NCBI RefSeq assembly: GCF_001613465.1
Contig: NZ_BDCK01000023.1
Coordinates: forward strand, 124,001-188,000
Source of the DNA: Nocardia niwae NBRC 108934 = DSM 45340
GTDB taxonomy: Bacteria; Actinomycetota; Actinomycetes; Mycobacteriales; Mycobacteriaceae
DNA: 64,000 bases
Reading direction: 5' to 3'
The notes beneath the pieces are model-generated. The model saw only the letters and a list, made by a program, of their open reading frames with translations, searched no databases and was not told where the DNA came from. Positions 1-9,060 of this stretch are shown piece after piece (the first letter of the stretch is position 1; the number at the start of each line of letters is the position of its first letter). Both the position numbers and the translations under genes were made by a program.

Positions 1-1
1 C

Positions 2-433
2 GCCTGCCCGGTGCCCGATCTCGGCCGGGTGGCCGAGGCGCGCGCGGAAGTCGATCGGGTCCTGGACCGCACCGGCGCGACCGCGTCGCAGCGCCGGGTG
101 ACCACCCTGGCCGAGGCGCGGACCGCGGTGCTGCTCGGTGAAGTGCTCGATCTCGTCGGAGCCCGGGCGGAATTGCACGATCCGCGGCTGCGCGCGCTGT
201 TGGACTACGACCGCAAGCATTCCGCGAGCCTGCGCGACAGTGTCGAGACCTACCTGCGCGCACACGGCGACGTGCGCGACGCCGCCACGGCGCTGCGCGT
301 GCATCCGAACACGCTGCGCTACCGGCTGCGCCGGGTCGAGGACATCCTCGGCATGAACCTCGACGACCCCGCCGACCGCCTGCTGCTGGAGATCCAGCTG
401 GCCCTGCACCGCCGTGCACGCCCGGCCGAGTAG
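2..433 (+). CDS. PucR-family transcriptional regulator, C-terminal part (5' end outside window)
   Basis: The reading frame is open from the window edge, so the start lies upstream. The last 75 or so residues carry the PucR/CdaR C-terminal helix-turn-helix: a helix with ETYLRAHGDV, then the recognition-helix signature VHPNTLRYRLRRVEDILG, and a tail ending in LLLEIQLALHRR. In this family the C-terminal HTH binds DNA, and the upstream part is usually a GGDEF-like or sensory domain, which cannot be seen here. The target genes cannot be inferred from this fragment. A second PucR-type gene lies at 20630-21826 on the opposite strand. Confidence 0.85.
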   Translation, partial: ACPVPDLGRVAEARAEVDRVLDRTGATASQRRVTTLAEARTAVLLGEVLDLVGARAELHDPRLRALLDYDRKHSASLRDSVETYLRAHGDVRDAATALRVHPNTLRYRLRRVEDILGMNLDDPADRLLLEIQLALHRRARPAE

Positions 434-1185
434 CGAGAGACGGTGGGGCGGGGCGGTTCGAGATCGTCTGCCGCCACGGCGGCCGAATCTGCCCGCTCCC
501 TGGCGCACTCGTGTCGCGGTCGACCACACGCAGTCCGTGCGGCCCGGTGTTTCGACGATCGTGTCCAGCCGACTCGGCGTGCTCCACCAGCGCTTGATGC
601 GATCGGCACGGGTGCCGCCTACCGGGAAGGTAGCGACGACGGCACCGTTCCGGCGTTGGCCGGGTCAGGCAGGCGTGCGATCCCTCGATTCCACCGGCCA
701 TCGGATACCCCGCGCGACAAAGGAATTCGGAAAGTCGGCCGGGTCGAACGCTCAGTGAGTTCGCGGCCGCGCCGGGCGCGTATCGCCGAAGCATCCGAAA
801 CCGCACTGCGACAGGACTTTCCATCGTCACCGCGGATCGGACCTGACCGGGCAGGCGCCTCCGGACGCCCGCTCCCGCGAGGCGGCTCGCCGAGCGGTGC
901 CCCGCGTCCATGCCGCGATCTGGAGGTGGTGGTCGCGACACCCTCGAGCAGCGGGGTGTTCCGGATCGGCTGATCCTGACTCGTGGGCCGGCTCTGACCG
1001 CACCACCAGGCCCGGGACCTGCGCCGACGGCGAATCGGCTGCTGACCGGCGCGCTGCGCGATACGCCTGCCGAAGGGGTGCGCCGCGGCCTACAGTTGAG
1101 CGCAGGAACCCGGGTCACGGCCCCGGGAAGGCGTTCGGCTCGGTCCGCGCCGGACACCCTCCGGGTCCCCGTCACGGAGGACGAG
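434..1185. other. 752-bp intergenic region without a convincing gene
   Basis: Several frames stay open here only because G+C is high. None has a recognisable product or a ribosome-binding site with a start. The region ends with CACGGAGG at about 1173-1180, which serves the kinase gene at 1186. No tRNA, repeat or clear terminator was seen. Its length suggests it holds the promoter of the kinase, but no promoter could be assigned with confidence. Confidence 0.5.
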
Positions 1186-3189
1186 ATGACGACGCGACGT
1201 CAGACGCTGGAGGTGGGGTCGCGATTCGGGCCGTATCGCCTGGATCGCCTGATCGGTCGTGGCGGCATGGGCGAAGTGTTCGAGGCCTACGACACCGTCA
1301 AGGACCGCACCATCGCGCTGAAGGTGCTGCCCGAGCGGCTGCACGACGACCCGGTCTTCCGGGAGCGGTTCCGGCGCGAATCGCATGTCGCGGCGCGTTT
1401 GCAGGAACCGCACATCATCCCGATCCACGACTACGGCGAGATCGACGGCCGGCTGTTCATCGATATGCGCCTCGTCGGCGGCGACAGTTTGCGCGCGTTG
1501 CTCACCGCGCGGGCCCCACTGGAGCCGGAGCGGGCGGTCGCGATCATCCGGCAGGTCGCCGCCGCGCTGGACGCCGCACACGCCGACGGCTTGGTGCACC
1601 GCGACATCAAGCCGGACAACATCCTGCTCACCCCCGACGGCTTCGCCTACCTGGTGGACTTCGGTATCGCGCAGTCGGCCACCGGGGAGAGCCTCACCAG
1701 CACGGGCTCGGCGATCGGATCGTTCCACTACATGGCGCCGGAGCGGTTCCACTCCCGCGCGGTCACCCCCGCCGCCGACGTCTACGCCCTGACCTGCGTG
1801 CTGTACGAATGCCTCACCGGTTCGCGGCCCTTCCCGAAGGACACCGAAGCGCAGATCATCTCCGCGCACCTGTTCGAGCCGCCGCCACGGCCGCATGAAT
1901 GCCGCCCCGGACTGCCCGCCCGATTGGACGAGGTGGTCGCGCGCGGCATGGCCAAGGACCCGCAGGCGCGCTACGCCACGGCAGGAGAGCTCGGAGCGGC
2001 CGCGCAGGCGGCGGTCGTCTCGAGCCGCTCCCCGGAGACGCCGACGGAGCCGGAGGATAAGGGTCCGCCGACCGCCGCGGGCCCGCCACCAGACCGGTCC
2101 GGCGCGACGACCGGGCCGGGCGGCCGCGACGACGGGCGACCCCGTCGCCGACGCGTGCTGCGCGTTCTCGCGTTGCTGGGTGTGGTCCTCCTGGCCGCCG
2201 TGCTCGGCCTGCTCGGATGGGAGCTGACCCGGCCCACCACCGGCGCCGCCGTCCCCGACGCGAGCGCTCCGGACGGCCCGGACATCGAGCTGCTGTCACT
2301 GGTGGGCCCTTCTGGTTACAAACGCGCGAACTGTGTGCACGAGAACCCCGATCCACCGACCGCCGCCGTGGTGTTCTGTGCCGCGAATCCGGCCGCGAGC
2401 GATCCCGCGGCGCGGTTCCTGCGGTTCCGGACCGTCGACCAGCTGCGCGGCTACATCTCCTCCTTGCTCACCGGCCTGCAGGGACGCAATTGCCCCGGAG
2501 ACCCTCCGGGACAGGACGGACCGATGCTGCGGGACGGCGCGGAAGTCGGCCGCAAATCGTGTTTCCTGAGCAAGGTGGACGATCCCGCCGCGCCGCGTCC
2601 GGCACTGCTGGTGACAGACGAGCAGGCGTTGGCCGCCGCGGTGTACCTCTGGGATCCGGCCGACCAGCCGCACCGCGACTATGTGGCCGCTCGCAACGGT
2701 TTCGGATTCCGTACCTCCGACATGGCCCGGGATCCCGACTATTTCACCCAGGCCGATCGTGCGGTGCTCAACCATCTGGCCGGTGATTTCGGCCCGGCCA
2801 ATTGCCGCCATGCCGACCCGCCGCCCGGCCCTGTGGACGCGGTGCTGGGCTGCGGCACGAAGGCCGGGTTCCCCGCCGCGGAGTTTTACGGGTTCCCGGA
2901 CGAGGAGTCGGCGATGTATCTGTACGAGGCGAACCGCGGACAGTTCTCGGGCCATGTCTGCGGTACCGGCGACCCTGGCGACGACGCCTGGCGGCAGAAC
3001 GGCAACGTCCTCGGCCGCGTCTTCTGCTATCCGAACACCGACCCCGCGCTGGGCCCCAGCTGCCTGTTCGTGATCCACCAGAAGTTCGCGATTGCCGGAC
3101 ATTTCTGCACGCTGCGCGCCGATCACCCGGATCAGGGACCGAAGAGCGAAGCCGAACTGACCGCATGGTTCCACAAGTACTTCGGCTGA
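1186..3189 (+). CDS. Transmembrane Ser/Thr protein kinase with tandem Cys-rich extracellular domain
   Basis: This is a 667-residue PknB-type (Hanks) kinase. The ATG at 1186 follows CACGGAGG at good spacing; the frame is open further upstream but shows no family similarity there. Residues 16-275 form the kinase: glycine loop GRGGMGEV (24-31), lysine K46, catalytic HRDIKPDN (138-145), DFG (158-160) and APE (184-186). A Pro/Gly-rich juxtamembrane stretch runs from about 280 to 320, followed by an Arg cluster and one membrane helix (about 324-346). The outer region of about 320 residues contains two related Cys-rich copies, each opening with an NC.H motif and sharing GR..C. It probably senses an envelope signal and phosphorylates cytoplasmic targets. 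The ligand and substrates are unknown. Confidence 0.93.
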   Translation: MTTRRQTLEVGSRFGPYRLDRLIGRGGMGEVFEAYDTVKDRTIALKVLPERLHDDPVFRERFRRESHVAARLQEPHIIPIHDYGEIDGRLFIDMRLVGGDSLRALLTARAPLEPERAVAIIRQVAAALDAAHADGLVHRDIKPDNILLTPDGFAYLVDFGIAQSATGESLTSTGSAIGSFHYMAPERFHSRAVTPAADVYALTCVLYECLTGSRPFPKDTEAQIISAHLFEPPPRPHECRPGLPARLDEVVARGMAKDPQARYATAGELGAAAQAAVVSSRSPETPTEPEDKGPPTAAGPPPDRSGATTGPGGRDDGRPRRRRVLRVLALLGVVLLAAVLGLLGWELTRPTTGAAVPDASAPDGPDIELLSLVGPSGYKRANCVHENPDPPTAAVVFCAANPAASDPAARFLRFRTVDQLRGYISSLLTGLQGRNCPGDPPGQDGPMLRDGAEVGRKSCFLSKVDDPAAPRPALLVTDEQALAAAVYLWDPADQPHRDYVAARNGFGFRTSDMARDPDYFTQADRAVLNHLAGDFGPANCRHADPPPGPVDAVLGCGTKAGFPAAEFYGFPDEESAMYLYEANRGQFSGHVCGTGDPGDDAWRQNGNVLGRVFCYPNTDPALGPSCLFVIHQKFAIAGHFCTLRADHPDQGPKSEAELTAWFHKYFG

Positions 3190-3316
3190 CTTCGCCGCCT
3201 GCGGGTCGTCGTCGGCGCTCGCTCGTCCCGGTGTCGGCTGCCCCAGCGGTCCAACGCGTTCGGTCTCCGCTGACGATCCGTACTACCTTGCCGGCGAACA
3301 GCGGATGGTCATGTCT

Positions 3317-5728
3317 CTAGCGGTCGCGTGGGGCGTCGGCATTCGTCTCTTTCGGGATCGTCCGCCACATGGGGGCGGGACGTGCGCCCTGCCGGTGCAG
3401 TTCCAGCAGGCGCGGCCGGGCGCGGTCCCAGAACAGGCGGATGATCCTGCCTTGCGCCTCGGCCACCCCGGTCAGCGGGCGTGTCGATTCGGCGCTCGTC
3501 ACCAGCAGCTCGATCAGGCGCTGCTTTCGCACGTCCGGAGGCGGATGGGAACCGAGTTGACGCGCCCGCTCCGCACCGGTCTCCAGCACCGACAACGCGC
3601 GATCCATCACGTCCACGACATCGAAGTACAAGCCGATGCCCAGGAAGGCGCCTACCAAGTCGATGTTGTCGGCGTCGGTGAAACCGGCCGTCGCGAGAAT
3701 GCCCAAGCTGATCTCGTCGGCCAGGAACTCCTGTTGCCAGGAGTACGTGAGGGATTCGACATCGGGAACCGGCAGCATTTCCGCGCGTGGCGTCGCGCCA
3801 TGGGCGTGCACCAGGAGGTGCGCGTACGCCCGGCCCAGGACGAAACGGAGGAGGAAATCACGCAGGTCCGCGGCGAAGTCGAGCGGACCGCCCGACAGCC
3901 CGCCGATCGCATGGCCGACGACGCTGCCGGTCATGGCGTACACGCTGACGATCTCGGCGAAGCGCGCGACGAGCATCGGCTCGGCATCCAATCGCTCGGC
4001 CGCGGCGGACTCGTCGAAGGTGAAGCTGGTTCGACCGCTCGCCTCGGTGCGCCGCTGCGGCAGGGCCGACAGAACTGCTGCACCGAACTTGAACGCGAAC
4101 AGCGACAGCTCGTCTTCGACGAGCATCAGGCAGGTGCCCCGAGTCGCCCAATGGCCCGGCACGGGTGCGAGCACCGCGTCGAGCCGACCCGTCCGGAGGT
4201 GGCCGACGAGCGGGTGGGGAAATTCGGTCACCTGCGCCTGCAACGCGCTCTGGGTCCAGCCCAGCACGTCGGAGAACAGGTCGCCCACGTCTCGCGGATC
4301 GCGACCCAGATGCACCGTCGCCGCTCGCGGATCGTCGGCTCGCTCGACGCGGAGGAAGCGATCCAGCTCGGTTCCCAGAGCGGCCGGCTCGACTCGAGCG
4401 CGGGCGCCGAGCAGAGCGTCGGTCCGCGCCAGCAGATTCCGGTAGTAGTGCGACGCGGCTTCGTCAGGGGGTAGCGACCCCGGATCGAGCGGAGGCTCGG
4501 GCGTAGGCGCTTCCTTCGGGATGGTTCGCCAGCTGCGGGCGGGTCGCACGCCACGCTCGCGCAGGTCCAGCAGGCGCGGTCGCGTGCGTTCCCACAGCAG
4601 ACGCACGACGTCCGCCTGGATCTCGGCGTTCTTCAGCGCCCCTCGGAACCGTTCGGCCTTCTCCCGCTCGTCCGTGCCATCGACGCGAGCCAGCTGCTCG
4701 AGCGACTCCCGCATTCGCCGCCTGCGCAGCGAGGACGGCGGGTGCGAGCCCAGCTGGCGGACGTTCTCGTCGCCGGTTTCCAGCAGGGACACCGCACGGT
4801 CCATGACGTCCAAGGCGTCGAAGAACAGGCTGATGCCCAGAAAACTCAACTCGACCGGATATGCGTCGGTGCAGTTGATCGCCAAACCCATGCCGATGAA
4901 GTCGGCTTCGAGTTCCTGCTTCCACGAGTAGGTCAGCGTGCCGACGTCCTCGATCGGCAGGACACCTCGGCTCGACGCCGTCTTGTGCAGATGGCCGAGC
5001 AGGATGTGCCCGTACTCGTGGCCGATCACGAAGTTTTCCAGGGACTGTCCCAACATGTTCGCGAAGTTGAGATAGCCCGGAGGCAGCATGGGATAGGACT
5101 CGGTCCGATCGAACCGGCCGGTCACGGCGTAACCGGTGACGGCGTCGACGAAACGAGCGAGGACATCCGGATCGGACTCGATCCGCTCGGTCACAGCGGA
5201 CACACCGAGCTGATAGTCGTGCAGATGTCCGTCGTGCACGGGGCCGCGCGGGATCGCCCAGGCGACCGCCGCGCTCAGCTTGTGCCAGAACTGCTCCATC
5301 TGGTCCTCGACGAGCACCAGGTAGGCATCCGAGCGCCCCGGCGTCAGCGTGCACACGGCATTGAGCTGCCCGGTTCGCAGCGGGCGCACCAACGGGCGCG
5401 CGCCGATCCGGGGCAAGCCGTTCGGGAACATGATCGGGATGGCCGCTTCGATCCGGTCCTGGATTCTGCTCAGCAGTTCGACGTTGACCTCGTCGCGGCC
5501 CGCGCGACCGCGCATGAACTGGGCGACCACACGCTCCGCTTCCGCCCGGAGCTCCGGAGTGACCCCCGGGGCCGCGTAGTCCCGCATGATCCGTTCGAGC
5601 AGTTCCGTCGCCCTGACCTCGAATTCGGCCAGGCCGGCCCCGGCGAGATCGCCGGGCTCGGGCTCCTCCAGTGCCGCCCGCAGCTGCTCGTAATACCGTT
5701 GTGCTGCTTGCTGGGCGTCACCGTGCAC
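3317..5728 (-). CDS. Duplicated M48-like zinc metallopeptidase (N half with HEYGH, C half degenerate)
   Basis: The protein has 803 residues and two homologous halves (about 1-415 and 416-803). The first half has the zinc-binding HEYGH (237-241), a downstream QELEAD (E272, D276) and the SHPPS..RRR signature near 328-337, all typical of M48-like gluzincins. The second half keeps the frame (QEFLAD at 666-671, SHPP..R), but HEYGH has become RAYAH (633-637), so the zinc ligand and general base are lost. Both halves end in a matching MWRTIPKE or SWRTIPKE motif. No signal peptide or membrane helix is visible, so it is probably cytoplasmic. The GTG start directly abuts the TAG stop of the upstream membrane-protein gene, which implies coupled translation. 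The substrate is unknown. Confidence 0.8.
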   Translation of the reverse strand: MHGDAQQAAQRYYEQLRAALEEPEPGDLAGAGLAEFEVRATELLERIMRDYAAPGVTPELRAEAERVVAQFMRGRAGRDEVNVELLSRIQDRIEAAIPIMFPNGLPRIGARPLVRPLRTGQLNAVCTLTPGRSDAYLVLVEDQMEQFWHKLSAAVAWAIPRGPVHDGHLHDYQLGVSAVTERIESDPDVLARFVDAVTGYAVTGRFDRTESYPMLPPGYLNFANMLGQSLENFVIGHEYGHILLGHLHKTASSRGVLPIEDVGTLTYSWKQELEADFIGMGLAINCTDAYPVELSFLGISLFFDALDVMDRAVSLLETGDENVRQLGSHPPSSLRRRRMRESLEQLARVDGTDEREKAERFRGALKNAEIQADVVRLLWERTRPRLLDLRERGVRPARSWRTIPKEAPTPEPPLDPGSLPPDEAASHYYRNLLARTDALLGARARVEPAALGTELDRFLRVERADDPRAATVHLGRDPRDVGDLFSDVLGWTQSALQAQVTEFPHPLVGHLRTGRLDAVLAPVPGHWATRGTCLMLVEDELSLFAFKFGAAVLSALPQRRTEASGRTSFTFDESAAAERLDAEPMLVARFAEIVSVYAMTGSVVGHAIGGLSGGPLDFAADLRDFLLRFVLGRAYAHLLVHAHGATPRAEMLPVPDVESLTYSWQQEFLADEISLGILATAGFTDADNIDLVGAFLGIGLYFDVVDVMDRALSVLETGAERARQLGSHPPPDVRKQRLIELLVTSAESTRPLTGVAEAQGRIIRLFWDRARPRLLELHRQGARPAPMWRTIPKETNADAPRDR

Positions 5729-6232
5729 CTACGCGCCCCCCTCGGGAGCCGGATCGCCGTCGATCGTCTCGACCGCGATATCCGCCGTCTCTATCGCGAT
5801 GTCCGCGCCGAACCTTTCGGTCACCGCCCGAGTGACCTCCTCCGCGCTGCCGCCGCTGGAAAGCAACTGCGGCAGTGTGGATACCACCTTGCCGAACATG
5901 CCCTCCGGCTCCCTCACCTCGACGGTCACCTTGCCGTCGACGGTGACGATCACGACGGTGCCATACACGACATCCGGGGTGCGGTAGAACGCCTTCGGCG
6001 CGCCCGGCCGCAGGTCGATCACCTGACCACCTTTGCGCTGCTCCAGGATGTGCAATACCGCCCCGACGGCGGCCGCGGCGCCGATCAGCAGCAGGGTCAC
6101 GGTCGTGACCGGCTCGATTCCGCGCCGCGGGACCTCCTGCACCTCGACGCCGTGGGCCGCTGCCACCGCGCGTGCCGACGGCACCTCCCGCGGGTCCAGG
6201 ACGACGGCCTGCGTCTGCGACGGCTCGTTCAC
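5729..6232 (-). CDS. Small single-pass membrane protein, partner of the duplicated metallopeptidase
   Basis: This is a 167-residue protein of unknown family. The GTG start follows a GGGGGAA-type ribosome-binding site. The N-terminal 40 residues are soluble, then comes one membrane helix (TVTLLLIGAAAAVGAVLHIL, about 43-63), a KGG turn, and a compact domain rich in beta strands (ATPG-like VVIVTVDGKVTVEV). The acidic tail ends in DGDPAPEGG. Its TAG stop touches the GTG of the peptidase gene, so the two are made together. I infer that it anchors or recruits the peptidase or an effector at the membrane. The layout (N-terminal segment, helix, small domain) resembles effector-associated proteins of actinobacterial signalling loci, but I cannot name the family. 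Confidence 0.75.
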   Translation of the reverse strand: MNEPSQTQAVVLDPREVPSARAVAAAHGVEVQEVPRRGIEPVTTVTLLLIGAAAAVGAVLHILEQRKGGQVIDLRPGAPKAFYRTPDVVYGTVVIVTVDGKVTVEVREPEGMFGKVVSTLPQLLSSGGSAEEVTRAVTERFGADIAIETADIAVETIDGDPAPEGGA

Positions 6233-6509
6233 CGAAATTCCCCCTGCGCGAAGACGATCGAGTCAGACCAACAGCGTGCCACAACCTTCCGGTCCTTGCC
6301 ACGCCGTCGGGGGATCTCCGGCAACTCGGTGACGAGTTGGGGTACACCGGCACCGCCACCGCGCCCAGGCCCGCCGGCGCGCAATCCGAGCAGCACCCGG
6401 ACCGGCTCGTGCGGCCGAGCACCACGACCCGCTCGTCGGCCGGTGGGTCGCATCAACGCGATCGGCGCGCGGTGGCTTCCACCAGGCCGCATCATCCGCC
6501 GTGAACGGC

Positions 6510-7040
6510 TCAGAACCGCAGTTCGCGGATGGTGTCGAGGTCGATGCCGTGGCGTGCGTAGATCTTGATCGTGTTCTCGCCGGTGAGATCGGCTTCGGTG
6601 TAGCCGAGCAGCCCGGCGACCCGGATCACTTCCTCCTTGGTCGCGGCTTCGATCTCCAGGTACGGCGGAATGCGGGGCCAAGTGTCGATTTCCAGTTGCG
6701 CGCCGTCGAGTTCGAAACTGATCCGCTCGGTTTCCTGGTAGGACTTCGCGGTGAAGCCCAGCGTTTCGAGCAGGGCGTTGGTGGTGGCGAAGTCGTCGAC
6801 GCCCACCTCGACTTCATGGGTGCCGTCGATGGCATCGCCGGTGATCTGCTTGACGGCGAGCGTGATCCCGTTCCCGTTGTCCCGCAGCCTGATCCACTTC
6901 GACTCATCGCCCGGCGTGATGTCGTAGACGTAGCGGCGCATGAAACGCTCGCCGAGTTTGCGTCCACCCTTGTCCAGGATGTGCTGTTCGACGGCGACTG
7001 GGTCGATGTCGAGGATCTTGGCTTCGTGCTCGATGGGCAA
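6510..7040 (-). CDS. CYTH-domain protein (class IV adenylate cyclase / thiamine-triphosphatase-like)
   Basis: This is a 176-residue CYTH (triphosphate tunnel metalloenzyme) protein. The signature ExExK is E4-H-E6-A-K8 at the N-terminus, and later strands carry the expected charged residues (WIRLRDNG, VKQ, HEVEVGV, YLEIEA). Such enzymes bind a triphosphate substrate with divalent metal inside a beta tunnel. Members act as CyaB adenylate cyclases, thiamine triphosphatases or inorganic triphosphatases, and sequence alone does not decide which. The start is TTG, supported by AGGAG eight bases upstream; no ATG fits the family length. It stands alone, about 280 bp from its neighbour downstream. Confidence 0.88.
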   Translation of the reverse strand: MPIEHEAKILDIDPVAVEQHILDKGGRKLGERFMRRYVYDITPGDESKWIRLRDNGNGITLAVKQITGDAIDGTHEVEVGVDDFATTNALLETLGFTAKSYQETERISFELDGAQLEIDTWPRIPPYLEIEAATKEEVIRVAGLLGYTEADLTGENTIKIYARHGIDLDTIRELRF

Positions 7041-7109
7041 GCTGGCTCCTGTCCGGGCCGGTCGGCGAACATGTCCGGCGCGCCGGGGTGGCGAGCCGCT
7101 GATCCGAGC

Positions 7110-7620
7110 CTAGGTTGCTCGGTAGCGGCGGGCTGTGGTGCCGACGATTTCGGCGAAGGCCGCGATGAAGCTGCTGGGATCGGCCCACCCGCACGCGTGA
7201 GCGATATACGTCGTGTCGTGGCCGTCGGCGAGCAGGACGAGCGCGTGATAGATGCGCAGCTGGCTACGCCACTCGTAGAAGGTCATCCCGAGTTCGTTGT
7301 GGAGCAGCCTGCTCAGAGTGCGGGCGCCGGCTCCGATCGTCCGTCCGAGTTCGGTCAGCGAGCTGTTGCCGGCGGGCTTCTCGCGCAGTATCCGCGCCAG
7401 GGCGTGCAACCGGTCGTCGCGCGGTTCCGGCAGGACCAGCGGCTGTTCGGGTGCTTCGTGGAGTTCATCGAGGACAACCCGGCGCGGTCGTGGTTGCTCG
7501 CGGCGCGGTCGCTGTCGCGTGGACTCGTGAAGCCGAGCAGGGCTTCGCGGGCGAGGGCGGAGGCAGTGAACACGGCCGGATGGGCCGGCAGGAGGCGGGC
7601 CAGGGAGGCTGTCCGCCCGG
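7110..7620 (-). pseudogene. AraC-family regulator remnant (5' truncated, frameshifted)
   Basis: The 3' part encodes an intact AraC DNA-binding domain: LTELGRTIGAGARTLSRLL, then HACGWADPSSFIAAFAE near the C-terminus. Upstream, similarity continues (LLPAHPAVFTASALAREALL) only in a different frame; the switch falls near 7475-7485. The recognisable part stops near 7620, where a broken oxidoreductase begins on the other strand, so roughly the first 100 residues of a normal AraC protein are absent. Frame change plus lost 5' end indicate a decayed gene rather than a functional regulator. A sequencing error could explain the frameshift but not the truncation. Confidence 0.7.
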
Positions 7621-7995
7621 GTGGTCCCGAGACGCTGGAGATCCGTAAGGTGCCGATACCACCCGTCCGGGAGGGCTGGAGCCTGATCCAGGTGAAGGGC
7701 GCGGGCTCGAACCGGTCCGAGCTGAGAACCCGGCAAGGGCATTCGCCGAATGCGACATTTCCCCGTGTCCTCGGGATCGAATGCGTCGGAATCGTGGCGG
7801 CGTCGACCGATCCAGGCTTACCGGAGGGGACGAGCCGTCGCGGCGGTGATGGGTGAGATGGGCCGGGAAGTCGACGGCGGCTACGCGGAATACGCGTTGC
7901 TGCCGAATTCGCTGCTGATGCCGGTCGCCACCGCGTTGCCCTGGCAGGTCTTGGCCGCGCTGCCCGAGACGTACCTGACCGCGTGGGGCGCGCAA
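7602..7995 (+). pseudogene. Zinc-type alcohol dehydrogenase / quinone oxidoreductase remnant
   Basis: About 128 residues of the N-terminal (GroES-like) half of an MDR oxidoreductase are visible: VRPGGPETLEIRKVPIPPV, then LGIECVGIVAASTDPGLPEG in one frame, and VAAVMGEMGREVDGGYAEY through LPETYLTAWGA in the next frame. The frame switch is near 7830. The NAD(P)-binding half that normally follows (another 190 or so residues) is missing, and the start codon is lost where it meets the AraC remnant head to head. This is a truncated, frameshifted pseudogene. Regulator and enzyme were probably once a divergent pair. Confidence 0.75.
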
Positions 7996-8109
7996 GGATG
8001 GTGGCATTACGAAGTCGGCTCTGGCGGTGGAACGCCTAGCCTCGAGCAGCGGACCGGCGGTGGCGTGGACTCGGTGAGTGGTGTCCACGCCACCGGTGGT
8101 GGCTCAGCG

Positions 8110-8718
8110 TCATCGCCGCCGTCGGGGTGTCGACGTGCTCGCACCGTATTGACCCACCAGCGCGATACCGACTCCGATCATGAAGACCACGAAACCGTTT
8201 GTGGCATCGTTCATGTGGCCCGGGGTGTGCTGGGCAATCGCGATTCCGGCCAGCGCCCAGCCGATTACGCCGATCGTCGTGCCGATCCAGATCAGGACTC
8301 TGCTCCACAGAGGCGCCCGCGACAGATCGCCTGGAGCCGGAGAATCGTAGGTCGTGTGGTAGACGTCGTCACCAGCGGTCATGCCATCTCCACCGGTGAC
8401 GATTCGGCTGCCGTGGGTGGCGGTGTTGATGATGGTCGAGCCGTTCATCCGGTCGAGTCGGTCTCGGAGTTCGGCGAGTTCGCGGGCGAATTCCGCGTCG
8501 GCGGATGCCGCGCGTTCGATCTCATCGGCGAGTTGGCGGCGTGCTGCCATGCTGGCCGGGTTTCGGTCGAGGTCGTCGAGTGCGCGCCGTCCCAGCCGGC
8601 GCGTGACCGCGCCGGTGAGAGCCGTCAGTCCTTGATCCAGTGATCGGTCGACCAATCGTCCACCGGCTGCCCCCAGCGCCGCAGCCACATATGCGGCAAC
8701 GACCATTCCGTCGATCAT
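8110..8718 (-). CDS. Helical domain / Gly-Asn-Thr motif / two-TM protein, paralog A
   Basis: This is a 202-residue protein of unknown family. The ATG at 8718 follows GGAGGAGACTGAC; a GTG five codons earlier lies inside that ribosome-binding site. Residues 1-90 are helical (MIDGMVVAAYVAAALGAAGG, then charged helices). Residues 93-125 hold a polar, Gly/Thr/Asn-rich segment (INTATHGSRIVTG...TAG...TTYD). Residues 140-162 and 174-191 are membrane helices, and the tail is STSTPRRRR. Paralog B lies directly upstream. By hand count residues 1-125 are about 79% identical between them, while the membrane part has diverged strongly. The architecture recalls actinobacterial proteins in which a helical domain and an amyloid-type motif precede a membrane effector. 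That reading is inference. Confidence 0.75.
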   Translation of the reverse strand: MIDGMVVAAYVAAALGAAGGRLVDRSLDQGLTALTGAVTRRLGRRALDDLDRNPASMAARRQLADEIERAASADAEFARELAELRDRLDRMNGSTIINTATHGSRIVTGGDGMTAGDDVYHTTYDSPAPGDLSRAPLWSRVLIWIGTTIGVIGWALAGIAIAQHTPGHMNDATNGFVVFMIGVGIALVGQYGASTSTPRRRR

Positions 8719-9060
8719 GTCAGTCTCCTCCACAGCCGCCCCGGCAGCACAATCATCTCATCGAACGGGCCACCGGCGTTGTTTCATACATTCCGACTGA
8801 AGATCGATCGCACCGAATTCGTTACCAGCCCTGGAGTTAGCGGTCTGAATGCCAGGAGTTGGACACGATCGCGCACCGTGGATATCCAAAAGCCATACCG
8901 GCGGCTTGTTTTCAACCGACCGGCGAAAATGTCTTGATCCAGTAGTCTTCCAGTAAACCGCCGCAGGCGACGAGCTCGAATTTCCCCGCGGATCTCACTG
9001 GTCGCAACACAGACCGGCTGGATCACCGCAGGGCGACCGAGCGTTCGAACTGGTTGCGAC
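8719..9060. other. 342-bp low-GC spacer between the two paralogs
   Basis: No convincing gene was seen. Base composition falls to roughly 54% G+C by eye over 8760-9000, clearly below the surrounding DNA. The part next to 8718 (up to about 8810) is similar to the DNA upstream of paralog B (9664-9760), including CAGCCGCCCCGGCA and a TTTCA..ATTCCGA block. The duplication therefore copied the upstream control region with the gene. Confidence 0.6.

Noticed and set aside
8784..9026. 80-codon minus-strand frame in the spacer between the paralogs
   Set aside because: No good ribosome-binding site and no recognisable product. Composition follows the low-GC spacer, so I treat it as non-coding.
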